Origin: Ignavibacteriota bacterium
Lineage (GTDB): Bacteria; Bacteroidota; Ignavibacteria; Ignavibacteriales; Melioribacteraceae
Reading direction: 5' to 3'
NCBI GenBank assembly: GCA_016713565.1
Contig: JADJOX010000007.1
Location: 672,501 to 736,500 of the forward strand
DNA length: 64,000 nucleotides
Shown here: positions 42,637-51,702 of the stretch, piece after piece
How the letters are laid out: each line of letters begins with the position of its first letter
Position numbering within the stretch: the first letter of the stretch is position 1
Position numbers and translations under genes: made by a program
Notes under the pieces: model-generated
Seen by the model: the letters and a program-made list of their open reading frames with translations, nothing else
The model's database searches: none
Told to the model about the DNA's origin: nothing

Positions 42637-43427
42637 ATCATCAATGAAATTTTTACTAAAACCGTATCAATAAGCAAAATTATTAAGGAAGCCAAAACTA
42701 CGGCAGTTGTCGATGCTTTTCCAACGCCTTCTGTTCCGCCGTCAGCAATATAACCTTTGTAGCATCCTACAATTCCCACAATATAACCGAACACAAAAGT
42801 TTTGGAAATACTTGGAATTAAATCACCGAATTTAATACTGTCAACTACCGCGTTTTTATAATATTCAAAATTCATTCCCTGCGAAAGACTTAGTGCTAAA
42901 AATCCTCCGGCAATCGCGATAAAAATCACATAAATTGTAAGTATTGGAAGTATCATTGTTGTTGCAACAACTCTTGTAACAACCAAATATTTAAATGGAT
43001 TGATAGCTGAAACTTCCATCGCGTCGATTTGTTCGGTAACACGCATTGAACCAAGTTCAGCTCCAATTCCCGAGCTTACTCTTCCGGCAAAAATTAGTGC
43101 GGTAATTACAGGAGCTAATTCTCTTACAATTGAAAGAGCGCTTGCTCCGGGTAAAAAATCAGACGCGCCGAACCTAACAAAAACCGGTTCGCTTTGCATT
43201 ACAATAACTAAACCAATAACGAAACCGGTAACACTTACAATTGGAAAAGTTTTAATTCCAAGTTCGTTCATGTGTTTTTTTACTTCAGGAATTTCAAAAG
43301 GAGGAACAAACGCTTGTTTAATAATTTCCCAATTGAAAATTGTCAATCCCGTAATTGTCGCAAAAAAATTGTACAAATATTCATGGAACGTTAAATTTTT
43401 CTTATTTATTAGATTTGGAAGATTCAT
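42624..43427 (-). CDS. mlaE: MlaE-type ABC transporter permease
   Basis: The 267-residue membrane protein has the MlaE core: FPIVSVTGFVIGLVIVMQSEPVF, RELAPVITALIFAGRVSSGIGAELGSMRVTEQIDAMEV and the last-helix region KGYIADGGTEGVGKASTTAVV. These conserved segments are diagnostic of the MlaE permease family. It forms the inner-membrane channel of the MlaFED complex. It overlaps mlaF by 13 nt and begins 53 nt after yraN, the largest gap in this otherwise dense run. Confidence 0.95.
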   Translation of the reverse strand: MNLPNLINKKNLTFHEYLYNFFATITGLTIFNWEIIKQAFVPPFEIPEVKKHMNELGIKTFPIVSVTGFVIGLVIVMQSEPVFVRFGASDFLPGASALSIVRELAPVITALIFAGRVSSGIGAELGSMRVTEQIDAMEVSAINPFKYLVVTRVVATTMILPILTIYVIFIAIAGGFLALSLSQGMNFEYYKNAVVDSIKFGDLIPSISKTFVFGYIVGIVGCYKGYIADGGTEGVGKASTTAVVLASLIILLIDTVLVKISLMIWPM

Positions 43428-43480
43428 TTGAAATAACTATTTCTAAATTATTATTAAGAAATTTTCTACCCGATAATATA

Positions 43481-43837
43481 CTAAAAAGCATTTTCAATAT
43501 AAGTTATTTTAGGCGGAAGATTTTTATTCAACAATATGCCAATTACGTCAATTCTGCAATCTGTATTTTTAATTTCTTTTTCATATAAATAAGCTTCGGC
43601 AATCTTTTTTAACTGCCTTTGCTTATTTTTTGTCACGGCTAATATGGGATCACCAAATTCTAAATTTTTACGCGTTTTAACTTCAACGAAAACCAAAATA
43701 TCTTTCTCTTTTGCAATTATATCTATTTCACCGTGTCCAAAATGATAATTTTGTTCAATTATTTCAAAACCTTTTTCTACTAAGAAGTCAGTCGCAATTT
43801 TCTCGCCGTAATTTCCAATGTCTTTTTTATTGTCCAT
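43481..43837 (-). CDS. YraN/UPF0102-family endonuclease-like protein
   Basis: The 118-residue protein has the UPF0102 (YraN) pattern: GEKIATDFLVEKGFEIIEQNYHFGHGEIDIIAKE, then ILVFVEVKTRKNLEFGDP. The GEIDII and VEVKTR strands carry the Asp and ExK residues of a PD-(D/E)XK nuclease-like, Holliday-junction-resolvase-related fold. Its substrate is not established. It follows rnhB by 2 nt, the common rnhB-yraN pairing in bacteria. Confidence 0.9.
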   Translation of the reverse strand: MDNKKDIGNYGEKIATDFLVEKGFEIIEQNYHFGHGEIDIIAKEKDILVFVEVKTRKNLEFGDPILAVTKNKQRQLKKIAEAYLYEKEIKNTDCRIDVIGILLNKNLPPKITYIENAF

Positions 43838-43839
43838 TT

Positions 43840-44463
43840 TTATAACAACCTTTCTTGTTCGGTTTGTAAAATGTTTCTTAAAAAAGTCAATCTATGCATT
43901 GGCGAATGTTTATGTTTTTTTATTGCTTCAATGTGCTGTTTTGTGCCGTAACCTTTATTTTTCTCCCAAAAATACTGAGGATATTTTAAAGATGCCTCTT
44001 TCATGATTTCATCTCGTTTTACTTTTGCCAAAATTGAAGCAGCAGCGATTGTAAATGATTTTGCGTCACCTTTAATTATTGTTTTTGTTGGAATTTCGGA
44101 AGAGAATGCTTTATTGCCGTCAATGATAATTAAATCCGGATTTATATTTAGACTATCTACAGCAATTTTCATTGCTTTTAGTGTGGCTTGCAGAATATTA
44201 ATTTCATCAATTTCTTTTTCATGAACAATTCCATATCCATAAGTTAATGCATGCGTTTTAATTTGTTCTGCTAAAATATTTCTTTGCTGCTCTTTAATTT
44301 GTTTTGAGTCGTTTACGCCTGAAATAAAAACTTCTTTATTAAAAATAACAGCTGCCGCAACAACAGGTCCTGCTAATGGTCCGCGTCCCGCTTCATCAAT
44401 TCCGGCGAGTAAAAAATTATCCCTTGAAATAAAATTTAAATCGAACATTTTATTGTTTTTCAT
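43840..44463 (-). CDS. rnhB: Ribonuclease HII
   Basis: RNase HII cuts RNA in RNA:DNA hybrids and at single ribonucleotides in DNA. The 207-residue protein has AGIDEAGRGPLAGPVVAAAV with Asp23 and Glu24, VNDSKQI, LIIIDGN with Asp115, and GDAKSFTIAAASILAKVKRDEIM with the last acidic residue. Length is normal. It is 2 nt downstream of the ubiA-family gene and 2 nt upstream of yraN. Confidence 0.96.
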   Translation of the reverse strand: MKNNKMFDLNFISRDNFLLAGIDEAGRGPLAGPVVAAAVIFNKEVFISGVNDSKQIKEQQRNILAEQIKTHALTYGYGIVHEKEIDEINILQATLKAMKIAVDSLNINPDLIIIDGNKAFSSEIPTKTIIKGDAKSFTIAAASILAKVKRDEIMKEASLKYPQYFWEKNKGYGTKQHIEAIKKHKHSPMHRLTFLRNILQTEQERLL

Positions 44464-44465
44464 TT

Positions 44466-45299
44466 TCAGCCGGCCATTATTGCTATTAACCCAAATAACA
44501 TACTAAGCTTTAACAATTTACTTATTTTAGAAATTTCTTTTGTAAAGTCAAAATAAAGAATAAGCTTAATTATATATGCCAATAATAAATCGACAGAGAA
44601 TAAAACAAAAATAAAATATTCAATTTTATAAATTGAATTTAAAAATGGATAGAACGTTAACAAGATTAAAACAATTATAAGAAATATTAATAATTTCTTA
44701 GTGGATTTTATTCCAAATTTTGTGGGAAAAGTAATAACATTATTTTTCAAATCCCCTTCTTGATCTTCCACATCCTTTACAATTTCTCTGATAAAGTTCA
44801 CCAAAAACGCAAATACAGCAGGAATAATTGATGCTTCCCAATTATTTACAGCAATACCGCCATAAACAAATGCCGACGCCGTGCAAAACGCAACGGTAAA
44901 ATTTCCAACTATTAAAATATTCTTCAACGAATATGAATAAATCAATAGGATCAAACTGATCAATACGGCGATAAAGAATAAATTCCATGATGCCAAAAAC
45001 GCTAAGTAAAGACCTATCGAATTAAAAATTAAATATAATACCGCGGCAAAATTAATTGATAACTCTTTTTTGGGTAAAGGTCTTGAAGGACGATTAATGA
45101 GATCAATTCTGTAATCAAAAATATCGTTAATTATATTTCCGGCACCGGCAATAAAAGATGCCGACAATGACGCAAAAATTATTTTATTCAACTCGAAAAT
45201 TTCTTCACTGCAGATAAAAGCCGACGTGAGAACAACTAAAAAAGTTATTATAAAATTTACGGGTCGCGATATTTTTATTATGCCTAAAATCTTTTTCAT
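44466..45299 (-). CDS. UbiA-family prenyltransferase resembling digeranylgeranylglyceryl phosphate synthase
   Basis: The 277-residue membrane protein has eight to nine helices and the two Asp-rich motifs of UbiA enzymes: NIINDIFDYRIDLINRPSRPLP (about 57-78) and DVEDQEGDLKNNVITFPTKFG (second motif). The INRPSRPLP ending is like that of archaeal geranylgeranylglycerol-phosphate geranylgeranyltransferases (DGGGP synthases), known to have relatives in Bacteroidota and allies. It may therefore attach a prenyl chain to a glycerol phosphate or quinone precursor; which one is undecided. It sits between the Omp85 gene (8 nt) and rnhB (2 nt). Confidence 0.8.
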   Translation of the reverse strand: MKKILGIIKISRPVNFIITFLVVLTSAFICSEEIFELNKIIFASLSASFIAGAGNIINDIFDYRIDLINRPSRPLPKKELSINFAAVLYLIFNSIGLYLAFLASWNLFFIAVLISLILLIYSYSLKNILIVGNFTVAFCTASAFVYGGIAVNNWEASIIPAVFAFLVNFIREIVKDVEDQEGDLKNNVITFPTKFGIKSTKKLLIFLIIVLILLTFYPFLNSIYKIEYFIFVLFSVDLLLAYIIKLILYFDFTKEISKISKLLKLSMLFGLIAIMAG

Positions 45300-45307
45300 T
45301 TTATGAA

Positions 45308-46849
45308 TTAAAAATCGTTAAATAAACCAAAATGAATAAACCCGTCAAAAAGCGAAGTTCCCTGCGCTACAGCATAACTTACTTTCATAATTCCCAATCC
45401 TGTTTCCAAACTTAGTCCCAATCCAAATCCGTTTATATACTTTTCCATTCGAATATTATTTTCGGCTAATTTGTTCGTCTGTAAATAATAACCGCTATCC
45501 CAAAATGTAAACAGATAACTTCTTTGAGCCAATAAAAATCTATATTCAAGATTCGACCAAATAACTCTATTTCCTAAAAAAGTATTTTCTCTATAACCTC
45601 TAACTGAATTAGTTCCGCCGAATTGAAAATAATCGCTTACATTAAAATAATCACCAATAATTTCTTTAGCGTCTATTTCTAATGATAAAACCTGAGATTT
45701 GAAAAATGATAAATATCCACCGAATTCCAATTCATAATTATGATAATTTACATTTTCTGCAACTTCATTTGAAGTAATTTTTTTATGCTGAAATTTATAA
45801 ACCGAGCCGAATAAAATTCCTTTTGTCGGCGCAAATATATCATCTCTGTAATCTACTTTTAACTTTAAGCCTGTGTTTACCGAGTTGGATTTTGGTATAT
45901 TATTAACTGAAACTGTAGATATAGTTGGAATTATAATTTCATTTTCAAGAATAAAAGCCGCGCTGATATTTTCGGTTGCGAGAAATTCCAAATTTCCACC
46001 GAATAATCTTTTTACATAAGAACTGTCTTGTTTCCTTTGAAAAAATTCCAGTGAAAGATTGAAGGGAAAATCAAAAAGCCACGGCTCTAAATATTTTAAA
46101 CTAAGTTCCTGTGTAGCGTTTGTTTCCTGCTGCCATTTAATTGAAGTTCCTCTTCCTGTTCCAAATAAATTTCTTAAAATAATGTTTACAAATCCCGTTA
46201 AATATCCCTTTTTATTTTCCGATTGCGAAGGAATATATCCGATTATTCCATCAAACGAATTTGTATTTTTTTCTTTGATCGATATTTTAAGAACTCCTTT
46301 GTTTTCATTGTCGACATAATATTTGGGAGTTTCAACAGCTTCGAAAAAATTCAATTTATTTAGAACAATTGGTATTTTATCTATCTTTTCCTGCGAATAA
46401 ATTTCATCATTGGTAATTCTAATTTCATTTACAATAACGGAATTATCGGTTTTGGTATTACCTTCAATTTCAACTTTGTTTAACTTTTGCAATTCACCTT
46501 TATTAACATCTAAAAATATTTTTGCAAATTTGTTTTTTGTACTATCTTCATTTATTAAAATTGAATTGATCTTTATATTCGCAAAAGGGAAACCGATATT
46601 CTCATAATACTCAAGAACATTTGAAATAGCCGACTCAATTAACTCCGAATTAAACTGTCCGCCTATCAATCTTTGAAAATATTTTTCATATAGAGTGGAA
46701 TCTAATTCGACAGAATCAATAATTGAAATTTGTTTTATTGCAATTTTTTCATCGGGAGTAAAACCGGTTAAAGTACTTTGGCAATAAATTAAAACGGGAA
46801 AAAATAAAGCGGAAAAAATTATGATTTTAGATTGTTGGTGAATCATCAA
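45308..46849 (-). CDS. Omp85-superfamily (BamA/TamA-like) outer-membrane protein, short form
   Basis: The 513-residue protein has a signal peptide (IIIFSALFFPVLIYCQ), one or two POTRA-like domains (about 30-200; LDVNKGELQKLNKVEIEGN, SVIVNEIRITNDEIYSQEKI) and a C-terminal 16-strand-type barrel. The Omp85 signature FQFGGTNSVRGYRENTFLGN is near residues 410-430. At 513 residues it is much shorter than BamA (about 800), so it is probably a TamA-like or lineage-specific assembly factor. Its first 23 nt overlap the pfkB end. It could handle surface lipoproteins or barrels, which is not shown. Confidence 0.83.
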   Translation of the reverse strand: MMIHQQSKIIIFSALFFPVLIYCQSTLTGFTPDEKIAIKQISIIDSVELDSTLYEKYFQRLIGGQFNSELIESAISNVLEYYENIGFPFANIKINSILINEDSTKNKFAKIFLDVNKGELQKLNKVEIEGNTKTDNSVIVNEIRITNDEIYSQEKIDKIPIVLNKLNFFEAVETPKYYVDNENKGVLKISIKEKNTNSFDGIIGYIPSQSENKKGYLTGFVNIILRNLFGTGRGTSIKWQQETNATQELSLKYLEPWLFDFPFNLSLEFFQRKQDSSYVKRLFGGNLEFLATENISAAFILENEIIIPTISTVSVNNIPKSNSVNTGLKLKVDYRDDIFAPTKGILFGSVYKFQHKKITSNEVAENVNYHNYELEFGGYLSFFKSQVLSLEIDAKEIIGDYFNVSDYFQFGGTNSVRGYRENTFLGNRVIWSNLEYRFLLAQRSYLFTFWDSGYYLQTNKLAENNIRMEKYINGFGLGLSLETGLGIMKVSYAVAQGTSLFDGFIHFGLFNDF

Positions 46850-47789
46850 TTATTTTTATTTTTTTGCCAATCTCTTGAATTGAAACATTTTTTGAAAATT
46901 GAATCGCGTTTTCCAATTTTACTTTACAGACGTCAAGACTTGCGGCATTTAATGAACCAAGCGCCGCAGCTAATTTAACAAAATCATTAAATATTAATGA
47001 TTTTTCCAAACCGTAAATTATTCCCGATAAAAATGAATCGCCGCTTCCGGTAGCATTAATTTCTTCAATTTCGGGATTGTTAATTTTATAGTGAAAATCA
47101 GCTTTAGAAGCATAAAATGGATTTTTACCGTTTGTAATAAATCCTAAATTAATTCCCGATCTATAAAACCGATTCAGAATTTCATGATAATCTTCAGCAG
47201 ATTCTAATGTAGAATTCAGATATTTTTTTAGTTCATCAATATTGTTATGAATTACTGTGGGTCCTAATTTTATTAAGTTTTCAAGGTTATTTCCGTAAGT
47301 ATCGAGAACAGAAATTTTATCAAGATCATTGCAAAGTTCTAATCCTTTTTCAATTATTTGATTGCAATTTTCTGAAGGAACACTTCCCGAAAAAACGACA
47401 ATTGATGAATTTACTATCGCCTTTTCCATCTTAAGTATAAATTGGGAAACTTCCTCATCGGTTATGATTGAGTTTATTCCGAAGTATGTTTTAATATTTT
47501 TGTTTTGCTCGTCAAAAATTAAAGAAGCTTCGCGCGTTTCGGATTTAGTGCCGATTGATGAAAAATTGATATTTTCTTTTTCAAGAATTGATCTAAAAAT
47601 TTTTCCTTTGTTTCCGCCCAATAATGTCAATGAATGATTTTGAATTCCCAATTGATTCAATTGACGGCTGACGTTAATTCCTTTGCCGCCGGCGGAATAA
47701 AATTCTTTATAAGCTCTACTGCTTTGCGAAAGATCTTTAAAGAATAAATTTCTTTCCAACAAAGGATTAAGTGTAATTGATAATACCAT
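46827..47789 (-). CDS. PfkB-family 1-phosphofructokinase-like sugar kinase
   Basis: The 320-residue cytoplasmic kinase begins MVLSITLNPLLER, close to the LacC/FruK start, and has YSAGGKGINVSRQLNQLG and the PfkB signature NATGSGDSFLSGIIYGL with the catalytic aspartate. These place it in the 1-phosphofructokinase/tagatose-6-phosphate kinase branch. The precise sugar phosphate cannot be fixed, and no phosphotransferase genes are nearby. It lies 2 nt after the GWxTD gene and overlaps the Omp85 gene by 23 nt, an odd place for a sugar kinase. Confidence 0.85.
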   Translation of the reverse strand: MVLSITLNPLLERNLFFKDLSQSSRAYKEFYSAGGKGINVSRQLNQLGIQNHSLTLLGGNKGKIFRSILEKENINFSSIGTKSETREASLIFDEQNKNIKTYFGINSIITDEEVSQFILKMEKAIVNSSIVVFSGSVPSENCNQIIEKGLELCNDLDKISVLDTYGNNLENLIKLGPTVIHNNIDELKKYLNSTLESAEDYHEILNRFYRSGINLGFITNGKNPFYASKADFHYKINNPEIEEINATGSGDSFLSGIIYGLEKSLIFNDFVKLAAALGSLNAASLDVCKVKLENAIQFSKNVSIQEIGKKIKIIDDSPTI

Positions 47790-47791
47790 AA

Positions 47792-49063
47792 TTAAGGTCT
47801 ATATCTAAACCAATCTCCGTAAGCGGGATTTTCTAATCTGTAATCGCCGAAATTGGTTTGATCAACAAAAATAAAGCTTCTGTTCAAAATATAATAATCC
47901 CAAATTTCATAAGGCTTCGAATCAATTTCATACGGTCTTCTTGTTACCTGATCCGGCGGACCAAGTGTAATATAAACCATTCCCATATCGCTTCTCCAAC
48001 CTTTAAAATATCCGTTGAAATTTTCATTTGCGTATTCAACTCTTCTATAATATTCATTCAAAGTTTCGTTATCCAAAGTATTTGGAGATGGATCTAATTT
48101 TTTCCAATAATTTTGAAATCTCGACAATTTCTCTTCATAATTTTTGCCATCATCTATGAACGAAATATCGTCCGGTGTTGCAATGTACTGCATTTGAAGT
48201 ACTGATTCATCAAGATCTTTTATTGAAGTCGGAAAACCGAAAATTTTTGAATAGAATTTTTTCGCGATTCCTTTTAAGATTTTAAAATTTTCATCATTTA
48301 CTTTTACAACAATTTGATAATCGCCGAGAGCAAATTTTATATTTTGCAAGGTTTCATGAATCTCATTTTTCCCCGCTTTCAAATCTACAACAACATCCTT
48401 CTTAAAAAGTTGATTTCCTTCTTTATCAATAATACTATAAGTAATATTTTGATTGTTTTCTTTTTTAATATATAATTCGTAAAAGAAAGATAATGAAGTA
48501 TCCTGCGATGTAACGATATTGGAAATATTGGGAATTATTTTTGTACCGTCTTTTGTTTCTATAAACTCGGAGACCAAAACAATATCGCTTAAATCCAGAA
48601 TTTCAGAAAATTCCCTAATTTTTATTTTCTGTTCAAACGGATGATATTTTCTTGATTCCAAATCTTCAATTTTACATACAAATTTATATTCGCCAGGTTC
48701 AATTGAAATAGATTTATAACTTATATTAAAACTTGAATTAGATTCAGTCTGCTTAAAATTCTGCGTATTTACTTTTTCATTCCATTGTTTTTCCAGTTTA
48801 AGATTTTCTTCGTCAACGTCGTACAAAGAAACGGTAACAGCATATTTTGCAGAATATCCAAACGCGGATTTAATAAATTGAATATTAGAATACGGAATTT
48901 TAATGAAAACATCTATTCGGGATTTTCCGGAATCCTGACTTGCATAATTAGCTATATCAATATAGAATTTAGGCGTTTGTCCGGCTGTTCCGCCTTTCCT
49001 AGAATATTCTACTTGTCCAAAAATATTAGACAAACAAACTAAAAATACTAAAAGAATTTTCAT
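47792..49063 (-). CDS. GWxTD domain-containing secreted protein
   Basis: From the ATG at 49063 the protein has 423 residues and a Sec signal (MKILLVFLVCLSNIFG). The first two thirds are beta-rich repeats (RIDVFIKIPYSNIQFIK, EPGEYKFVCKI). The C-terminal third is the GWxTD region, with YEEKLSRFQNYWKKLDPSP, YYRRVEYANENF, GWRSDMGMVYITLGPPDQV and YEIWDYY. The hallmark tetrad reads GWRSD, with Ser for Thr. GWxTD proteins occur mainly in Bacteroidota, Acidobacteria and relatives; their function is unknown, with a surface or export role suspected. The frame extends 27 codons further up into rimO, but the signal peptide marks the shorter start. The position between rimO and pfkB is conserved only as far as this window shows. 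Confidence 0.82.
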   Translation of the reverse strand: MKILLVFLVCLSNIFGQVEYSRKGGTAGQTPKFYIDIANYASQDSGKSRIDVFIKIPYSNIQFIKSAFGYSAKYAVTVSLYDVDEENLKLEKQWNEKVNTQNFKQTESNSSFNISYKSISIEPGEYKFVCKIEDLESRKYHPFEQKIKIREFSEILDLSDIVLVSEFIETKDGTKIIPNISNIVTSQDTSLSFFYELYIKKENNQNITYSIIDKEGNQLFKKDVVVDLKAGKNEIHETLQNIKFALGDYQIVVKVNDENFKILKGIAKKFYSKIFGFPTSIKDLDESVLQMQYIATPDDISFIDDGKNYEEKLSRFQNYWKKLDPSPNTLDNETLNEYYRRVEYANENFNGYFKGWRSDMGMVYITLGPPDQVTRRPYEIDSKPYEIWDYYILNRSFIFVDQTNFGDYRLENPAYGDWFRYRP

Positions 49064-49079
49064 TTTTATTTTCCGAATT

Positions 49080-50375
49080 TTAAACAAATTTACCAAATAA
49101 ATCATACTCATTACAATCAACAATTTCAATGAAATAAAATTCACCCAATTTTAACATTTTATCGTCAGCTTTAATTAAAACTTCTCCATCGACTTCAGGC
49201 GCGTCCCATTCAGTTCTTCCAATAAAATATTCTCCTTCTATATCGTCAATTATCACTTTAATTTTTCTGCCGATCTGAGTTTTATTTTTTTCGAAAGAAA
49301 TTTCTTTTTGAATTTCCATTATTTCCGATTTTCTATCTTCCTTAACTGTTTCATCTATCGGATTTCCAAGAATAAAACTTGGCGTATTTTCTTCTACCGA
49401 ATAATTAAAAACTCCTATTTTTTCAAATTTATATTCTTGAATGAAGTTTTTTAATTCTTCAAACTCAATTTCGGTTTCGTTCGGATATCCAACAATAAAT
49501 GTTGTTCTTACAGCTAAATTAGGAATTTTAATTTTTAGTTTTTGTAAAAGATTTAAGGTTGTATTTTTTGTTATACCTCTTCTCATCGATTTCAAAATTG
49601 TATCAGAAATATGCTGAAGCGGAATATCTATGTATTTACAAATTTTTGGATTTTCGGCGATTTCATCGATAAGATCTTCGGGAAAATGCGATGGATACGC
49701 GTATAAAAGTTTTATCCATTCAATTCCATCAATTTGAGAAATTTTATTCAACAATTCAGCAAGATTTCTTTTTCCGTAAATATCCTTTCCGTAATCGGTT
49801 GTATCTTGTCCAATTATCAATAATTCTTTTACACCTTTTTTAACTAGTGAATTTACTTCGTTTAAGAGGTCTTCAATCGGCCGCGATTTATGAAGCCCGC
49901 GCATCAAAGGAATCGCGCAAAATGAACAAGGATTATCACAACCTTCTGATATTTTCAAATAAGCAAAGTGTTTTGGCGTGGTCAATTCGCGCTCGCCTAA
50001 AAGCTCTTTCTTTAAATTTCCGCCGAACTCTTTAACTATTCCTTCATAATCTTCAGTCCCGAAATAAACGTCAACATCGGGAATTTCATTTTTAAGCTCA
50101 TCCATAAACCTTTCCGATAAACATCCTGCAACAACGATTTTTTTTACTTTGCCCTGCTTTTTTAAATTCACGGCATGAAGTATTGTGTTTATAGATTCCT
50201 CTTTTGCGGCGTCTATAAATCCGCATGTATTAATAATTATGCTGTCGGAATTTTCGGAAGTATTTGTAATTTCAAAATTATTTGCTGTTAACTGCCGCGC
50301 TAACCTTTCGGAATCCACAACATTTTTTGAACAGCCAAGTGTAATTATTTCTATTCTGTTTTTATTATCTGACAT
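49080..50375 (-). CDS. rimO: Ribosomal protein S12 methylthiotransferase RimO
   Basis: RimO is a radical SAM enzyme that adds a methylthio group to Asp of ribosomal protein S12. The 431-residue protein has the three N-terminal cluster cysteines (GCSKN near 15, TCGFI near 51, AGCLSER near 85), the radical-SAM motif CDNPCSFC (Cys146, Cys150, Cys153), KLLYAYPSHFPEDL and a C-terminal TRAM-like domain. MRRGITKNT and DIPLQHISD are RimO-type rather than MiaB-type. It is first in the long minus-strand run; the GWxTD gene starts 16 nt after its stop. Confidence 0.95.
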   Translation of the reverse strand: MSDNKNRIEIITLGCSKNVVDSERLARQLTANNFEITNTSENSDSIIINTCGFIDAAKEESINTILHAVNLKKQGKVKKIVVAGCLSERFMDELKNEIPDVDVYFGTEDYEGIVKEFGGNLKKELLGERELTTPKHFAYLKISEGCDNPCSFCAIPLMRGLHKSRPIEDLLNEVNSLVKKGVKELLIIGQDTTDYGKDIYGKRNLAELLNKISQIDGIEWIKLLYAYPSHFPEDLIDEIAENPKICKYIDIPLQHISDTILKSMRRGITKNTTLNLLQKLKIKIPNLAVRTTFIVGYPNETEIEFEELKNFIQEYKFEKIGVFNYSVEENTPSFILGNPIDETVKEDRKSEIMEIQKEISFEKNKTQIGRKIKVIIDDIEGEYFIGRTEWDAPEVDGEVLIKADDKMLKLGEFYFIEIVDCNEYDLFGKFV

Positions 50376-50438
50376 TTAATATAAAAAAGTAATTGATTTG
50401 TAAATTTACGATTTAAAAGACAATTTTATTTGATGAGT

Positions 50439-51698
50439 TTACTTTAACAATACCATTTTTTTTACTTTTCTGTAATTTCCGAATCTTAATTCGTAGTAAT
50501 AAATTCCGCTGGTAAGTTTGGAACCGTTGAATTCAATTTCATAGTTTCCGGGGGTTTGATTTTCATTTTTAAGTAATGCGACTTCATTTCCAATCACATC
50601 GTAAACAACCAATTGAACGTTTATATTTCTATGTTTATTATTAATGGGAATTGTATATTTTATTTTTGTAACAGGATTGAAAGGATTTGGGAAGTTTTGA
50701 TACAAACGAAAATCATTATTAAGATTGCCGTCATTCAATGAAGTAATTTCTGAAGTTCTTTTATAATAATAAAGATAAGCAGGAAACGTAAAAGTCGTTC
50801 CGTTATAATCAATTTTTTCTTCACTCAAAGTGTAATAGCCTTTATCAGCAAAAGGTTTCCAGCAAACCGCTTCACCTTGTGATTCATCAATCGTATTTTG
50901 AAAAGGCAGAAGTTCAGGTGCTCTTGAGCTTAAAACTTCCGGAATAGTTTCATTTGGATTTCTGTACCAATAAAAAATATTGGTATAAGATTTTATCAAA
51001 ATCTCACTTCCATCCTTAGATATATCGCCTGCTGTTAAATAGTTGAAAGGTTTATCGTCTTCAGGATCAAGTTCCAATTGAAATTCCGCCGATTTCTCAG
51101 CTTCAATATTCTGTGTCGTTGATTGAGGAAACGGAAGTCTGTAAATTCTAATTTTAGAATTTCTTTTACTAATAATAAATATATCCTTTGTAATCGGATC
51201 CAACATAAGCGTTTCGGCATCGCGCGGGCTATCGGGATAATAAAAAGAAATTTTTTCAACATTGGATAAAGTTGTCTTAATGGAATTTTGGTTTAAAGAA
51301 ACGAGCGGTTCTTCAATTCTATATATATACTTAATTGTATATTGACCGTCATTATCTCCGATATCCCCAATATAAATATAAGATTTAGAATTATCCGGAC
51401 CTGAGCCAACCGCAATATCTTCCCAGTCCCTATTTTCTGCGCCGGAAATGGTATATTCTCCGAGATCGTTTCCCGATGTATCTATCGCAAAAATTCTATT
51501 TTTATCTCCGGAATCATTATGCACCCAAATTACTCCGGGATTTTTAGAGCTAGCAGCAATTCCCGAAGCTTCATCAATATCATCATCCTCAATTAAACCC
51601 AAAGTAATTCTATCTGAAAAAGTTGGAATATCACTTTGAGCTAAAATTACAAAGAAAACAAAAAACAGAAATATGAAAAAAATATATTTATTTATCAT
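50439..51698 (-). CDS. Secreted beta-propeller-like protein with T9SS type A sorting tail
   Basis: The 419-residue protein has a Sec signal (about 1-20), a beta-propeller-like body (residues 30-330) with DEASGIAASSKNPGVIWVHNDSGD, RDWEDIAVGSGPDNS, IYIGDIGDN and ITKDIFIISKR, then a type A sorting domain: NFPNPFNPVTKIKYTIP, VVYDVIGNEVALL and the terminal VKKMVLLK. It should be exported by Sec and the type IX system and attached to or released from the cell surface. The body resembles esterase-like phytase/PQQ-type propellers of unknown function. An M48 lipoprotein gene lies 4 nt upstream. Confidence 0.86.
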   Translation of the reverse strand: MINKYIFFIFLFFVFFVILAQSDIPTFSDRITLGLIEDDDIDEASGIAASSKNPGVIWVHNDSGDKNRIFAIDTSGNDLGEYTISGAENRDWEDIAVGSGPDNSKSYIYIGDIGDNDGQYTIKYIYRIEEPLVSLNQNSIKTTLSNVEKISFYYPDSPRDAETLMLDPITKDIFIISKRNSKIRIYRLPFPQSTTQNIEAEKSAEFQLELDPEDDKPFNYLTAGDISKDGSEILIKSYTNIFYWYRNPNETIPEVLSSRAPELLPFQNTIDESQGEAVCWKPFADKGYYTLSEEKIDYNGTTFTFPAYLYYYKRTSEITSLNDGNLNNDFRLYQNFPNPFNPVTKIKYTIPINNKHRNINVQLVVYDVIGNEVALLKNENQTPGNYEIEFNGSKLTSGIYYYELRFGNYRKVKKMVLLK

Positions 51699-51702
51699 TT
51701 AA

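Noticed and set aside
43000..43431. 143-codon open frame on the plus strand opposite mlaE
   Set aside because: Antisense shadow of the well-conserved MlaE permease, with no own promoter, motif or ribosome site.
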